Shown here one piece after another: positions 10,953 through 18,958 of a stretch of 64,000 bases of DNA (positions are counted from its first letter, which is position 1; each line of letters opens with the position of its first letter). The position numbers and the translations under genes are program-made. The notes beneath the pieces are model-generated. The model ran no database searches and had not been told where the DNA came from. It saw only the letters and a list, made by a program, of their open reading frames with translations. This DNA comes from Pseudarthrobacter enclensis (lineage in GTDB: Bacteria > Actinomycetota > Actinomycetes > Actinomycetales > Micrococcaceae): contig NZ_KQ758602.1 of NCBI RefSeq assembly GCF_001457025.1, positions 358,358 to 422,357 of the forward strand, given 5' to 3'.

Positions 10953-11969
10953 TTACTGACCCACGAGGGATTCCCGCAGGGCTGCGTCGGCGTCGCGCAG
11001 GACTTTCGCCGCCACCTGGAGTCCCTCGATGCGGCCCAGCGAAACGTCCTCGTGTTCGATGTTCACCAACATGTCGGGGTCCACCTCATGCAGGGCGCGC
11101 AGGAACTCGGTCCAGTAGGCGGTGTCGTGCCCGCGTCCGAGGGCCACGAAGTCCCAGGCGGAGTCCTTGGGCCATTCGTTGGCCCACTCGTCGCCGCCGA
11201 GGTTGGTGCGGTCTTCGTCCGGGGAGAGCCGGCGGAAGCTGTTGTCCAGCACGCCGTACAGCGCGGCGTGCTCCTTGTTGATGCGGACGTCCTTGGCGGC
11301 CGCCTGGAAGACCAGCGGGCCGAGCTCACGGACCACGGCCACGGGATCCATCTGCTGCCAGAACAGGTGCGAGGCGTCCAGTTCCACGCCCACATGGGTG
11401 GCGCCGGTCAGGGCGATCAGCTTGCGGACGTCGGCGGTGTTGAAGACCAGGTTTTGCGGGTGCAGCTCCAGGGCCACCTTGACGTCAAGCTCACGGGCCA
11501 GCTGGTCGATGTCCTTCCAGAATTCCGCCGCGATCTCCCACTGGTAGTCCAGGACGTCCAGGGCTGCCGAGTTCCAGGCGTTCACGATCCAGTTGGGCAC
11601 CGTTGCGCCGGGCTCTCCTCCGGGCAGTCCGGACATGGTGACCACGCGGTCCTGCCCCAGGCGGTGCGCAAGGCGGATGGAGCGGCGGATGTCCTCGGCG
11701 TGCTTCCGGCCGATCTCCGGGTTGGGGTGCAGCGGGTTGCCGTTGCAGTTCAGGCCGGCGATGGAGACGCCCGAGCCTTCAAACAGTGCGAGGTACTCGT
11801 CCCGGGCAGCGTCGCTTTCCAGGATTTCGTCAATGTTCGGAACGTGGACCGCGGGCAGGAAGCCGCCGGTGTTGAGTTCGATTCCGGTCAGGCCCAAGTT
11901 GGCGATGACCTTGAGCGCCTCCGGAAGCGGACGGTCGTGCAGGATTGCGTTGTAGACGCCGAGTTTCAT
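10953..11969 (-). CDS. Sugar phosphate isomerase/epimerase (xylose-isomerase-like TIM barrel)
   Basis: The 338-aa protein starts MKLGVYNAILHDRPLPEAL and belongs to the AP-endonuclease-2 / xylose-isomerase-like TIM-barrel family. Candidate metal ligands include the Glu of VALELHPQN, the Asp/His pair of VELDASHLFW and the Glu/His of LVNIEHEDVS. Such enzymes isomerise or epimerise keto-sugars and inositol derivatives. It stands alone, with a clear promoter (TTGACA-17-TACCGT) and a perfect LacI-type palindrome directly upstream, which predicts sugar-inducible expression. The substrate is unknown. Confidence 0.85.
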   Translation of the reverse strand: MKLGVYNAILHDRPLPEALKVIANLGLTGIELNTGGFLPAVHVPNIDEILESDAARDEYLALFEGSGVSIAGLNCNGNPLHPNPEIGRKHAEDIRRSIRLAHRLGQDRVVTMSGLPGGEPGATVPNWIVNAWNSAALDVLDYQWEIAAEFWKDIDQLARELDVKVALELHPQNLVFNTADVRKLIALTGATHVGVELDASHLFWQQMDPVAVVRELGPLVFQAAAKDVRINKEHAALYGVLDNSFRRLSPDEDRTNLGGDEWANEWPKDSAWDFVALGRGHDTAYWTEFLRALHEVDPDMLVNIEHEDVSLGRIEGLQVAAKVLRDADAALRESLVGQ

Positions 11970-12005
11970 GCGGGATCTCTCCTGTGAAAAGCCCCGCGGG
12001 AAAAG

Positions 12006-12017
12006 TGGAGCGCTCCA
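12006..12017. promoter_or_regulatory. Perfect LacI-type operator TGGAGCGCTCCA
   Basis: The 12-bp sequence is its own reverse complement and has the central CG typical of LacI-family sites. It lies just downstream of the -10 box of the isomerase gene, where a repressor would block initiation. Confidence 0.7.
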
Positions 12018-12020
12018 ACA

Positions 12021-12049
12021 ACGGTAAGAGCCGGACTTTGTCCTGTCAA
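12021..12049 (-). promoter_or_regulatory. Promoter of the sugar isomerase gene
   Basis: On the minus strand TTGACA (12044-12049) is followed after exactly 17 bases by TACCGT (12021-12026). The operator at 12006-12017 overlaps the expected transcription start. Confidence 0.65.
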
Positions 12050-12110
12050 TAGGATCAATTCAAGATCGACGCCGCCCGCACGACCGCCGTCGCGCGTGCC
12101 GCCGGGTGTT

Positions 12111-12506
12111 CTATGCCGCGAGGCGGGTATCCGCCGCAGAGGGGGCGGCCGGGACCACAGGCAGCGAGCCGGTGAGCGCCTCGACCGCTTCAATGACAGC
12201 CATCTGCCCGGTGGAATCCGGAACGCCGGGGTACTGGACGTGGGCCGGCTCGGCGGGTTCGGCCACCGTTTCGCTGGCCTGCATCCGGACCAGGGCAACC
12301 GCTGAAATGAGGAACCAGGCGACGTTGGTGACCACGGACGGCCAGGCCCCGTGAAGCGTCCCGTTGATGATGAACGCCACCGACCCAAACAGGTTGGCCA
12401 TCTGGAAGCCCTTCCCGGCTTTCAGCCAGCCCATGGACACGGAGAGGTAGGCACTAAGAATCGCCACAGCGCCTGCCCAGCCGGCGATTTCCCACAGCAG
12501 TTCCAT
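12111..12506 (-). CDS. CBU_0592-like small membrane protein
   Basis: The 131-aa protein has three hydrophobic segments in its first 80 residues (GWAGAVAILSAYLSVSMGWL, a second with FQMANLFGSVAFIINGTLHGAWPSV, a third VAWFLISAVALVRM) and an Ala/Pro-rich cytoplasmic tail. The pattern matches small CBU_0592-type membrane proteins, whose function is unknown. The start follows GAAAGGACGCC. It is divergent from the AraC gene. Confidence 0.65.
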   Translation of the reverse strand: MELLWEIAGWAGAVAILSAYLSVSMGWLKAGKGFQMANLFGSVAFIINGTLHGAWPSVVTNVAWFLISAVALVRMQASETVAEPAEPAHVQYPGVPDSTGQMAVIEAVEALTGSLPVVPAAPSAADTRLAA

Positions 12507-12628
12507 GGCGTCCTTTCAAGGGTGCCCCGCACAGTTTTCGGGCAGGGGTATTCAATACTGGTGAAGGTTGTTTTTGGCCGGAGACTGCGTTTACTCGAGC
12601 CCTGTTCGGGCGAGGACTACCAGCTGGC

Positions 12629-12644
12629 GGGATAATCATATCCC
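12629..12644. promoter_or_regulatory. Inverted repeat GGGATA-atca-TATCCC
   Basis: Perfect 6-4-6 inverted repeat in the 221-base divergent region between the small membrane protein and the AraC gene, about 85 bases before the latter. A second, shorter repeat, AAGAT-gcgg-ATCTT, follows at 12650-12663. Either may be an operator; no regulator can be assigned. Confidence 0.35.
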
Positions 12645-12727
12645 TCCTTAAGATGCGGATCTTGCGCGGGAGGCAGTGATCTCGCACACGTCTGGACAAC
12701 CCTCCCGCCGCGTAGCACGATCAAGCT

Positions 12728-13177
12728 GTGAGCAGCAGCCCTCCCGCCGATCCGTACCTGCGTGAACTCACCCAGCTGCGGCGCGCCAAGGACCGCATGG
12801 ACCGGGAGTATGCCCAACCGCTGGATGTCGAGTCGCTCGCCAGGGACATCCATATGTCCGCCGGCCACTTCAGCCGCCGCTTCAAGCTCGCCTACGGCGA
12901 ATCGCCCTACAGCTACCTCATGACGCGGCGGATCGAACGCGCCATGGCGCTCCTCCGCAAAGGCGACCTGAGCGTGACCGAGGTGTGTTTCGCCGTCGGC
13001 TGTTCCTCGCTGGGAACCTTCAGCACCCGCTTCAGCGAACTGGTGGGCATGCCACCCAGCGTCTATAGGCAGGAGGCGGAGCGTTCGACGGCGGGCATCC
13101 CCGCGTGCGTAGAAAAGCAGGTCACCAGACCGGTCAGGAATCGAGAAGCGCCCGCTCCTGAGGCGTTACTAGCATGA
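12728..13177 (+). CDS. AraC-family regulator, DNA-binding domain only
   Basis: At 149 aa this protein is little more than the two helix-turn-helix motifs of AraC proteins (about residues 14-110; DVESLARDIHMSAGHFSRRFKLAYG and SVTEVCFAVGCSSLGTFSTRFSELVGMPPSVYR). There is no sensor domain. It starts at GTG 12728 and its TGA overlaps the next ATG (ATGA), so it is co-translated with the VOC protein. AraC - VOC - UvrA-like gene trios occur in other actinobacteria, and the regulator probably controls the trio. Confidence 0.88.
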   Translation: MSSSPPADPYLRELTQLRRAKDRMDREYAQPLDVESLARDIHMSAGHFSRRFKLAYGESPYSYLMTRRIERAMALLRKGDLSVTEVCFAVGCSSLGTFSTRFSELVGMPPSVYRQEAERSTAGIPACVEKQVTRPVRNREAPAPEALLA

Positions 13178-13593
13178 CTGGCATGGACATCAACATTTCC
13201 TCAACCTTCCTTCCCGCCACCGATCCGGACGCGTCCCTGGCCTTCTACCGCGACGCGCTCGGCTTCGAAATCCGCAACGACGTGGGCCGCGGCACCATGC
13301 GCTGGATCACCGTTGGCCCCGCCGGCCAGAAGGACGTTTCCATCGTCCTCTGCCCGCCCGCGGTGGACCCCGGCATCACCGAAGACGAGCGCCGCACCAT
13401 CGCCGAGATGATGGCCAAGGGCACCTACGCCACCATCGTCCTGTCCTCCCCCGATGTGGACGCCGCGTTCGCCAAGGTCGAGGCAACCGGGGCGGACGTC
13501 GTGCAGGAACCCATCGACCAGCCGTACGGCATCCGCGACTGCGCCTTCCGGGATCCCGCCGGAAACACTGTTCGCATCAACCAGCAGCCCTGA
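13174..13593 (+). CDS. VOC/glyoxalase-superfamily protein
   Basis: The 139-aa protein has the paired beta-alpha-beta-beta-beta layout of vicinal-oxygen-chelate proteins: FLPATDPDASLAFYRDALGFEIR at the start and DVVQEPIDQPYGIRDCAFRDPAGNTVRI at the end, the last Asp/Asn region being the usual metal-site end. Members include glyoxalases, dioxygenases and antibiotic-binding resistance proteins. Its overlap with the AraC gene and the following UvrA paralog make a detoxification or drug-binding role plausible but unproven. A second in-frame ATG lies at 13183. Confidence 0.82.
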   Translation: MTGMDINISSTFLPATDPDASLAFYRDALGFEIRNDVGRGTMRWITVGPAGQKDVSIVLCPPAVDPGITEDERRTIAEMMAKGTYATIVLSSPDVDAAFAKVEATGADVVQEPIDQPYGIRDCAFRDPAGNTVRINQQP

Positions 13594-13674
13594 CCACACA
13601 AGAAGAACGACGACGGCGGGAGGCCGCGAGCGCAGCCTCCCGCACCGACGCAGGACCCGACAGATGGAGACCCG

Positions 13675-16065
13675 ATGAGTACGGACACGAGTACGGACAC
13701 CCGCGCGGACGGACTGCACGTCGCCGACAGCCACGACCTGATCAGAGTCCAGGGCGCCCGCGAGAACAACCTCAAGGACGTCAGCCTGGACCTGCCCAAG
13801 CGCCGACTGACTGTGTTTACCGGCGTCTCCGGCTCGGGAAAAAGCTCCCTGGTGTTCGCCACCATCGCGGCCGAATCCCAGCGCATGATCAATGAAACCT
13901 ACAGCGCGTTCGTGCAGGGGTTCATGCCCAGCCTGGCCCGCCCGGACGTGGACCGGCTGGAGGGCCTGACCACGGCGATCATCGTGGACCAGGAACGGAT
14001 GGGCGCCAACCCGCGCTCCACCGTAGGCACCGCCACCGATGCCAATGCCATGCTGCGGATCCTGTTCAGCCGCCTGGGCCAGCCGTACGTGGGGCCGCCC
14101 ACCGCCTTTTCCTTCAACGTGCCCACCCGCAAGGCCAGCGGCATCATGAGCACCGAAAAGGGCGGCCGGGTGGAGAAGAACGTGGTCCGGCAGGTCACGT
14201 ACCTGGGCGGCATGTGCCCCCGGTGCGAAGGCATGGGCAACGTCAGCGACATCGACCGGACCGCCCTGTATGACGATTCGAAGACCCTGGCCGAAGGCGC
14301 CCTGACCGTTCCGGGCTATTCCATGGACGGCTGGTACGGCCGCCTGTTCGAGGGGATGGGCCTGCCGATGGACAAGGCGATCGCCAAGTTCACCGCCAAG
14401 CAGCTGGACACCATGCTCTATGCCGAACCCACCAAGATCAAGGTGGAGGGCGTCAACCTCACCTTCGAGGGGATCATCCCCAAGATCCAGAAGTCCATGC
14501 TGTCCAAGGACGTCGAGGCCATGCAGCCGCACGTGCGCCGCTTCGTGGAACGCGCCGTCACGTTCGCCACCTGCCCGGAGTGCAACGGCACGCGGCTCAC
14601 GCCAGAGGCCCTGGGCTCGAAGATCAACGGCAAGAGCATCGCGGACCTGTGCACCATGCAGATCAGCGACCTCGCCGGGTGGATCCGGAACCTGGACGAG
14701 CCCTCCGTCCGGCCCCTGCTGGCCGGGCTCCGGGACCTGCTGGACTCCTTTACCGAAATCGGCCTGGGCTACCTGTCCCTGGACCGCCCGGCCGGAACCC
14801 TCTCCGGCGGCGAGGCGCAGCGCACCAAGATGATCCGGCACCTGGGTTCCTCGCTGACGGATGTCACTTACGTCTTCGACGAGCCCACCATCGGCCTGCA
14901 CCCGCACGACATCGAGCGGATGAACAACCTCCTGCTGCAGCTGCGCGACAAAGGCAACACCGTCCTGGTGGTGGAGCACAAACCGGAGACGATCGCCATT
15001 GCCGACCACGTCGTCGACCTCGGCCCCCTGGCCGGCACCGGCGGCGGCGAGATTGTCTACGAAGGCGACGTCGACGGGCTGCGTTCCAGCGATACCGTCA
15101 CCGGCCGGCACATCGGCTACCGGGCCCGGCTCAAGGAATCCGTCCGCCCCGCCACGGGGGCGCTGGAGATCCGCGGCGCTTCCACCAACAACCTGAAGAG
15201 CGTGGACGTTGACGTGCCGCTGGGCGTGCTGTGCGTGGTGACGGGCGTGGCCGGGTCCGGCAAGAGTTCGCTGATCCACGGGTCGCTGGCCAAGCGCGAG
15301 GGCGTGATTGTCATCGACCAGGGTGCCATCAAGGGGTCCCGGCGCAGCAACCCCGCCACCTACACCGGGCTGCTGGAGCCGGTGCGCAAGGCGTTCGCCA
15401 AGGCCAACGGCGTCAAGCCCGCACTGTTCAGCGCCAATTCGGAAGGTGCCTGCCCCACCTGCAACGGCGCCGGCGTGATCTTCACCGAGCTCGGCGTCAT
15501 GGCCACGGTGGAGTCCACCTGCGAGGACTGTGAAGGCCGCCGGTTTCAGGCCGCGGTGCTCGAGTACACGCTGGGCGGCAGCAGCATCGCCGATGTCTTC
15601 GACATGTCCGTGGACGCCGCGCTGCAGTACTTCGCCGAGGGCGAGGCCAAGACGCCCGCCGCGCACAAGATCCTGGAACGCCTCGCAGACGTGGGGCTCG
15701 GCTACATCACCCTCGGCCAGCCGCTCACCACCCTCTCCGGCGGTGAGCGCCAGCGGCTGAAACTGGCCACGCAGATGGCGGAGAAGGGCGATGTCTACAT
15801 CCTGGACGAGCCCACCACCGGCCTGCACCTGGCTGACGTCGAACAGCTCCTGGGCCTGCTGGACCGGCTGGTGAAGTCCGGGAAGTCGGTGATCGTCATC
15901 GAGCACCACCAGGCGGTCATGGCGCATGCGGACTGGATCATCGACATCGGTCCGGGCGCAGGGCACGACGGCGGCACGGTCGTTTTCGAAGGCACTCCGG
16001 CCGACCTGGTAGCGGCGAAGTCGACGCTCACCGGGCAGCACCTGGCCACCTATGTGGGTGCCTAG
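13675..16065 (+). CDS. UvrA paralog (short class, excinuclease subunit A-like ABC ATPase)
   Basis: The 796-aa protein has two ABC ATPase modules: Walker A GVSGSGKSSL near residue 50 and GVAGSGKSSL near 524, signatures LSGGEAQR near 377 and LSGGERQR near 689. Zinc-binding Cys pairs occur at CPRCEG (about 181), CPECNG (about 301), CPTCNG (about 593) and CEDCEG (about 616). It is roughly 150 residues shorter than housekeeping UvrA, mostly in the DNA/UvrB-interaction insertions, which fits the paralogous UvrA group linked to drug resistance in actinobacteria. It starts 81 bases after the VOC gene behind GGAGACCCG and shares its stop (CTAG) with the convergent hydrolase. Confidence 0.9.
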   Translation: MSTDTSTDTRADGLHVADSHDLIRVQGARENNLKDVSLDLPKRRLTVFTGVSGSGKSSLVFATIAAESQRMINETYSAFVQGFMPSLARPDVDRLEGLTTAIIVDQERMGANPRSTVGTATDANAMLRILFSRLGQPYVGPPTAFSFNVPTRKASGIMSTEKGGRVEKNVVRQVTYLGGMCPRCEGMGNVSDIDRTALYDDSKTLAEGALTVPGYSMDGWYGRLFEGMGLPMDKAIAKFTAKQLDTMLYAEPTKIKVEGVNLTFEGIIPKIQKSMLSKDVEAMQPHVRRFVERAVTFATCPECNGTRLTPEALGSKINGKSIADLCTMQISDLAGWIRNLDEPSVRPLLAGLRDLLDSFTEIGLGYLSLDRPAGTLSGGEAQRTKMIRHLGSSLTDVTYVFDEPTIGLHPHDIERMNNLLLQLRDKGNTVLVVEHKPETIAIADHVVDLGPLAGTGGGEIVYEGDVDGLRSSDTVTGRHIGYRARLKESVRPATGALEIRGASTNNLKSVDVDVPLGVLCVVTGVAGSGKSSLIHGSLAKREGVIVIDQGAIKGSRRSNPATYTGLLEPVRKAFAKANGVKPALFSANSEGACPTCNGAGVIFTELGVMATVESTCEDCEGRRFQAAVLEYTLGGSSIADVFDMSVDAALQYFAEGEAKTPAAHKILERLADVGLGYITLGQPLTTLSGGERQRLKLATQMAEKGDVYILDEPTTGLHLADVEQLLGLLDRLVKSGKSVIVIEHHQAVMAHADWIIDIGPGAGHDGGTVVFEGTPADLVAAKSTLTGQHLATYVGA

Positions 16066-17033
16066 AGCCTGCCGAGGAAGGTGACGGTGGCGGCGGCGAT
16101 CTGCTCCTGGGCGTCCTCGCGGCTGATGCCGGGTTCGCCGTCGCCGGGCTGCGGTCCGTAGTCGCCGAAGTAGGCGTGAACGCCGCCCTGGACGGCGGTG
16201 AATTCCGTGTCCGCGGGCAGGAGCGCGGTGGAGGCATCGATTTTCGCCGGCGTGCTGAGCACGTCCCTGGTCCCGGAAACCGACAGGACGGACAGGCCGG
16301 CGCGGTCGCGGAGTGAGCCCAGCGGGTAGGAAGCGTACAGGACCAGGCCGCTGACGTCGTCATTGTCCTGCGCGAAGGAGGATGCGGCCACTCCGCCCAG
16401 CGAGTGGCCGCCCACCGCCCACGTGGTAATGTCCGGGTTTTCCGTGATGGCGCCGCGTGCCTGGTCCGGATCCAGCAGGCTGAGGCCGAGCGGTTCCTTC
16501 AGGATGACCACCCGGTAGCCGGCCCCGACGGCCGGGGCGAGGATGTCCTGGTAGGCCCGGGCGTCCACCCGCGCGCCCGGGTAGAAGACCAGGCCCTTGG
16601 TAGGGGCGCGGCCGCCGTCGGGCGTCATGGTGATGCTGGTGTTCGTTTCGGTGACAATGAGGTCCGATTTTGGACCGGCCTCCGCCGGCGCGCCCGGCTG
16701 GTAGGCGAAGGGATTGAGCCAGGCCAGCGCTGCCACGAGCGCCAGGACGGCGATGAGCCCGGCCCACGCGCCAATGGCCCGGGGCAGCCCGCGGGGACGG
16801 GCCGCGTCTCCGCGCCGCCACAGAAGGACGCCCCAGTAAATCCCGACGGCGGCGGCCGCGATCAGGAGGCCCGGCAGCAGCGGGTGCCCGCCCAGGACAG
16901 CCGGATTCGCCACCAGCATCCAGACGGGAACCAGGATCAGGGCGGCGGCGCAGACTGCCGATACCCAGTAGAGCGCGGTCCGGCGGCGGGGGCGTTGGGC
17001 CGTGGCGGCGACCGGGGCTGAAGAGGTGTCCAT
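16062..17033 (-). CDS. Membrane-anchored alpha/beta hydrolase
   Basis: The 323-aa protein has three hydrophobic segments in its first 115 residues followed by an alpha/beta-hydrolase domain. The nucleophile elbow is GGHSLGGVAAS; YPLGSL and GTRDVLSTP fit the acid strand and VQGGVHAYFGDYG supplies the catalytic His. It resembles dienelactone-hydrolase/esterase-type enzymes with the catalytic part outside the membrane. Substrate unknown. The stop overlaps the UvrA-like stop by four bases. Confidence 0.75.
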   Translation of the reverse strand: MDTSSAPVAATAQRPRRRTALYWVSAVCAAALILVPVWMLVANPAVLGGHPLLPGLLIAAAAVGIYWGVLLWRRGDAARPRGLPRAIGAWAGLIAVLALVAALAWLNPFAYQPGAPAEAGPKSDLIVTETNTSITMTPDGGRAPTKGLVFYPGARVDARAYQDILAPAVGAGYRVVILKEPLGLSLLDPDQARGAITENPDITTWAVGGHSLGGVAASSFAQDNDDVSGLVLYASYPLGSLRDRAGLSVLSVSGTRDVLSTPAKIDASTALLPADTEFTAVQGGVHAYFGDYGPQPGDGEPGISREDAQEQIAAATVTFLGRL

Positions 17034-17081
17034 GGTTCCCGATCATTCCACTGGTGGCCTGTTTTCGCGGCAGGGCTGGCC

Positions 17082-17087
17082 TACGCT
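17082..17087 (+). promoter_or_regulatory. Probable -10 box of a leaderless MOSC transcript
   Basis: TACGCT ends six bases before ATG 17094 and no ribosome-binding site is visible. Confidence 0.4.
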
Positions 17088-17093
17088 GGCCGT

Positions 17094-17666
17094 ATGGCCG
17101 AAAAGTTCCGGTACGACGTCGAAATCCTGCACCTGCTGGTGTCCCCTGCGCACGCCTACTTCGGCCGGGCACGCGACGGCGCCGCCGACGTCCAGACCAC
17201 TGACGCGGACGAGGCGGAGGTGGTGGCCGGCAAAGGCATCGTGGGTGACCGGTTCTACGGCAAGGCCGCCCACATGGACGCGGCGGTGACCCTGTTCGCC
17301 GTCGAATCCCTGGAGGCCATCGCCGCGGAGCTGGGAGCCGGACCCTTCAATCCCCTCCTGACGCGGCGCAACGTGATCCTGCGCGGGGCGCAGCTGCCAC
17401 CTCTGCTGGGGCAGGACTTCACGCTGGAATCGGGCGGATCCCGGGTGGATTTCCACGGCGGCCGGCATGCCCAGCCGTGCGCGTGGATGAACGAGATGCT
17501 GGCACCGGGTGCGCACCCCGCGATGCGCGGCCGCGGCGGTATTCGTTGCCGTGCGGTCACCGGCGGCTTCCTGCACCGGGGTCCGGCCGTGCTGGTCAGT
17601 CCGGTGCCGCTGGACCCGGCCAAGGCTGGGGCGGCAAGCCTGCTGCGGCCAACGCGGCTGCCGTAG
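17094..17666 (+). CDS. MOSC-domain protein
   Basis: The 190-aa product matches the MOSC fold: GIVGDRFYGKAAHMDAAVTL, then RRNVILRGAQLPPLLGQDFTLE, and a Cys in PCAWMNEML. MOSC domains bind a sulfur carrier or molybdenum cofactor and occur in molybdenum sulfurases and in detoxifying amidoxime reductases. The protein stands alone and the exact reaction is unknown. It is divergent from the hydrolase. Confidence 0.82.
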   Translation: MAEKFRYDVEILHLLVSPAHAYFGRARDGAADVQTTDADEAEVVAGKGIVGDRFYGKAAHMDAAVTLFAVESLEAIAAELGAGPFNPLLTRRNVILRGAQLPPLLGQDFTLESGGSRVDFHGGRHAQPCAWMNEMLAPGAHPAMRGRGGIRCRAVTGGFLHRGPAVLVSPVPLDPAKAGAASLLRPTRLP

Positions 17667-17718
17667 CTTCGGGCCATGAGACAAGGTCGTTAATTCATTA
17701 ACCGATTGAAGAATCTTA

Positions 17719-17747
17719 TTTACAAGTTTGTCATACCGAGATAGGTT
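17719..17747 (+). promoter_or_regulatory. Promoter of the secreted protease gene
   Basis: TTTACA (17719-17724) and TAGGTT (17742-17747) are separated by 17 bases in an AT-rich stretch, about 57 bases before the protease ATG. Confidence 0.55.
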
Positions 17748-17803
17748 CTCTCCAGCGAACCACCCAACAGGTCCGCTTCACTTCGAACCTACCGAGGACA
17801 GTT

Positions 17804-18787
17804 ATGACATCAACCAGGACTCTGGCCACAAGCCTCATGAGCCTCACCACCGCAGCACTGTTCGCTCTCTGCTCTGCCGGGCAGGCGACGGCAGCCCCCG
17901 CATCGCCGGACACCAAGGACGTTGCCGGCGTCAGCAGCGCGGCCGTCACCGACACCAGCGGCGCCGACTACTGGACGCCGGAACGCATGCGTTCGGCCAT
18001 CCCGGCGGACGTCCTGGCCAAGAAGGCCGTGGAACGGCAGAAGTCCAACCCGGCAGTCCTCCCGGAGCAGGCCAAGGGCCCGGAGACCAAAATCCAGGGC
18101 TCCGCACCCCAGGTCCAGGCCAAGGCCAACGCCAGCGAAACCCCGGTGTCCCACATCGGCAAGGTGTTCTTCACCCTCGGCGGCACCAACTACGTCTGCT
18201 CGGCAAACTCGGTGGTGTCCACCAACCGGAACACCGTCTCCACCGCCGGCCACTGCCTCAATGAAGGCCCCGGTGCCTTCGCCACCAAGTTCACGTTCGT
18301 TCCCGCCTACCTGAACGGCGCCGCACCCTACGGAAAGTGGACTGCGAAGGCACTGTACGCCCCCACCCAGTGGAGCTCGTCAGGCAGCATGGAATACGAC
18401 ACGGGCTTTGCCGTGATGAGCCAGCTCAACGGCCAGAACCTGGCGGACGTCGTCGGGGCCTCCGGCGTGAGCTTCAACGCCGCCCGTGGCCTGGCCTACA
18501 AGGCCTTCGGCTACCCGGCAGCCTCACCGTTCAACGGCGAATCCCTGAAGAGCTGTTCCGGCACCGCCACCAACGATCCGTACAACCCCCAGTTCAACAG
18601 CCAGGGTATTCCCTGCAACATGACGGGCGGCTCCTCGGGCGGACCGTGGTTCATCGGCACCAGCTCCAGTGGTTACCAGAACTCAGTCAACAGCTATGGC
18701 TACGGCAGCAAGTCCACCACGATGTACGGCCCGTACTGGGGTTCAGTGATCCAGCAGGCGTACAACACCGCGTCCTCGGCCTCTTAG
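17804..18787 (+). CDS. Secreted trypsin-like serine protease
   Basis: The 327-aa precursor has a signal peptide ending near residue 31 (ATAA-P), a pro-region of about 90 residues, then an S1-family catalytic domain. The triad is visible as TAGHC (His about 150), EYDTGF (Asp about 199) and GGSSGGPW (Ser about 278). Cysteine pairs CSANSVVS/GHC and SCSG/PCN fit disulfides. It resembles the V8/glutamyl-endopeptidase-like actinobacterial proteases and probably acts outside the cell as a nutritional enzyme. A strong terminator follows. Confidence 0.9.
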   Translation: MTSTRTLATSLMSLTTAALFALCSAGQATAAPASPDTKDVAGVSSAAVTDTSGADYWTPERMRSAIPADVLAKKAVERQKSNPAVLPEQAKGPETKIQGSAPQVQAKANASETPVSHIGKVFFTLGGTNYVCSANSVVSTNRNTVSTAGHCLNEGPGAFATKFTFVPAYLNGAAPYGKWTAKALYAPTQWSSSGSMEYDTGFAVMSQLNGQNLADVVGASGVSFNAARGLAYKAFGYPAASPFNGESLKSCSGTATNDPYNPQFNSQGIPCNMTGGSSGGPWFIGTSSSGYQNSVNSYGYGSKSTTMYGPYWGSVIQQAYNTASSAS

Positions 18788-18800
18788 AAGACCCACGACG

Positions 18801-18836
18801 GCGGGTCCCGGCTTGCGCCGGGGCCCGCTGTTTTTT
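18801..18836 (+). terminator. Rho-independent terminator of the protease gene
   Basis: A 12-bp stem (GCGGGTCCCGGC / GCCGGGGCCCGC, one G-T pair) with a TTGC loop is followed by TG and six Ts. Confidence 0.9.
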
Positions 18837-18843
18837 GTACGAC

Positions 18844-18950
18844 GACGGCGTCACGCTGGGCATACTTTCAGCGCACCCACGGCGGGGATGCCCTGGAAGA
18901 CCGGGGATCCGCCGTCGGCCGTTCATCCAAACCGTGCCCGGCGTGACGCT
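18844..18950. repeat. 107-bp interspersed structured repeat, copy A
   Basis: This stretch aligns without gaps over 107 bases with 32481-32587, with 83 identical positions by hand count (about 78%). The ends are inverted: GCGTCACGC at the left pairs with GCGTGACGC at the right, and pairing extends to about 16 bp with two G-T pairs. An inner stem ACGGCGG / CCGCCGT is also possible. It sits between two convergent genes and ends 8 bases from the stop codon of the leftward MFS gene. Candidate REP- or MITE-like element. Confidence 0.75.
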
Positions 18951-18958
18951 CTGGACAC

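Noticed and set aside
13201..16041. 946-codon minus-strand open frame
   Set aside because: It lies wholly opposite the VOC and UvrA-like genes and has low-complexity Gly/Ala/Val/His composition.
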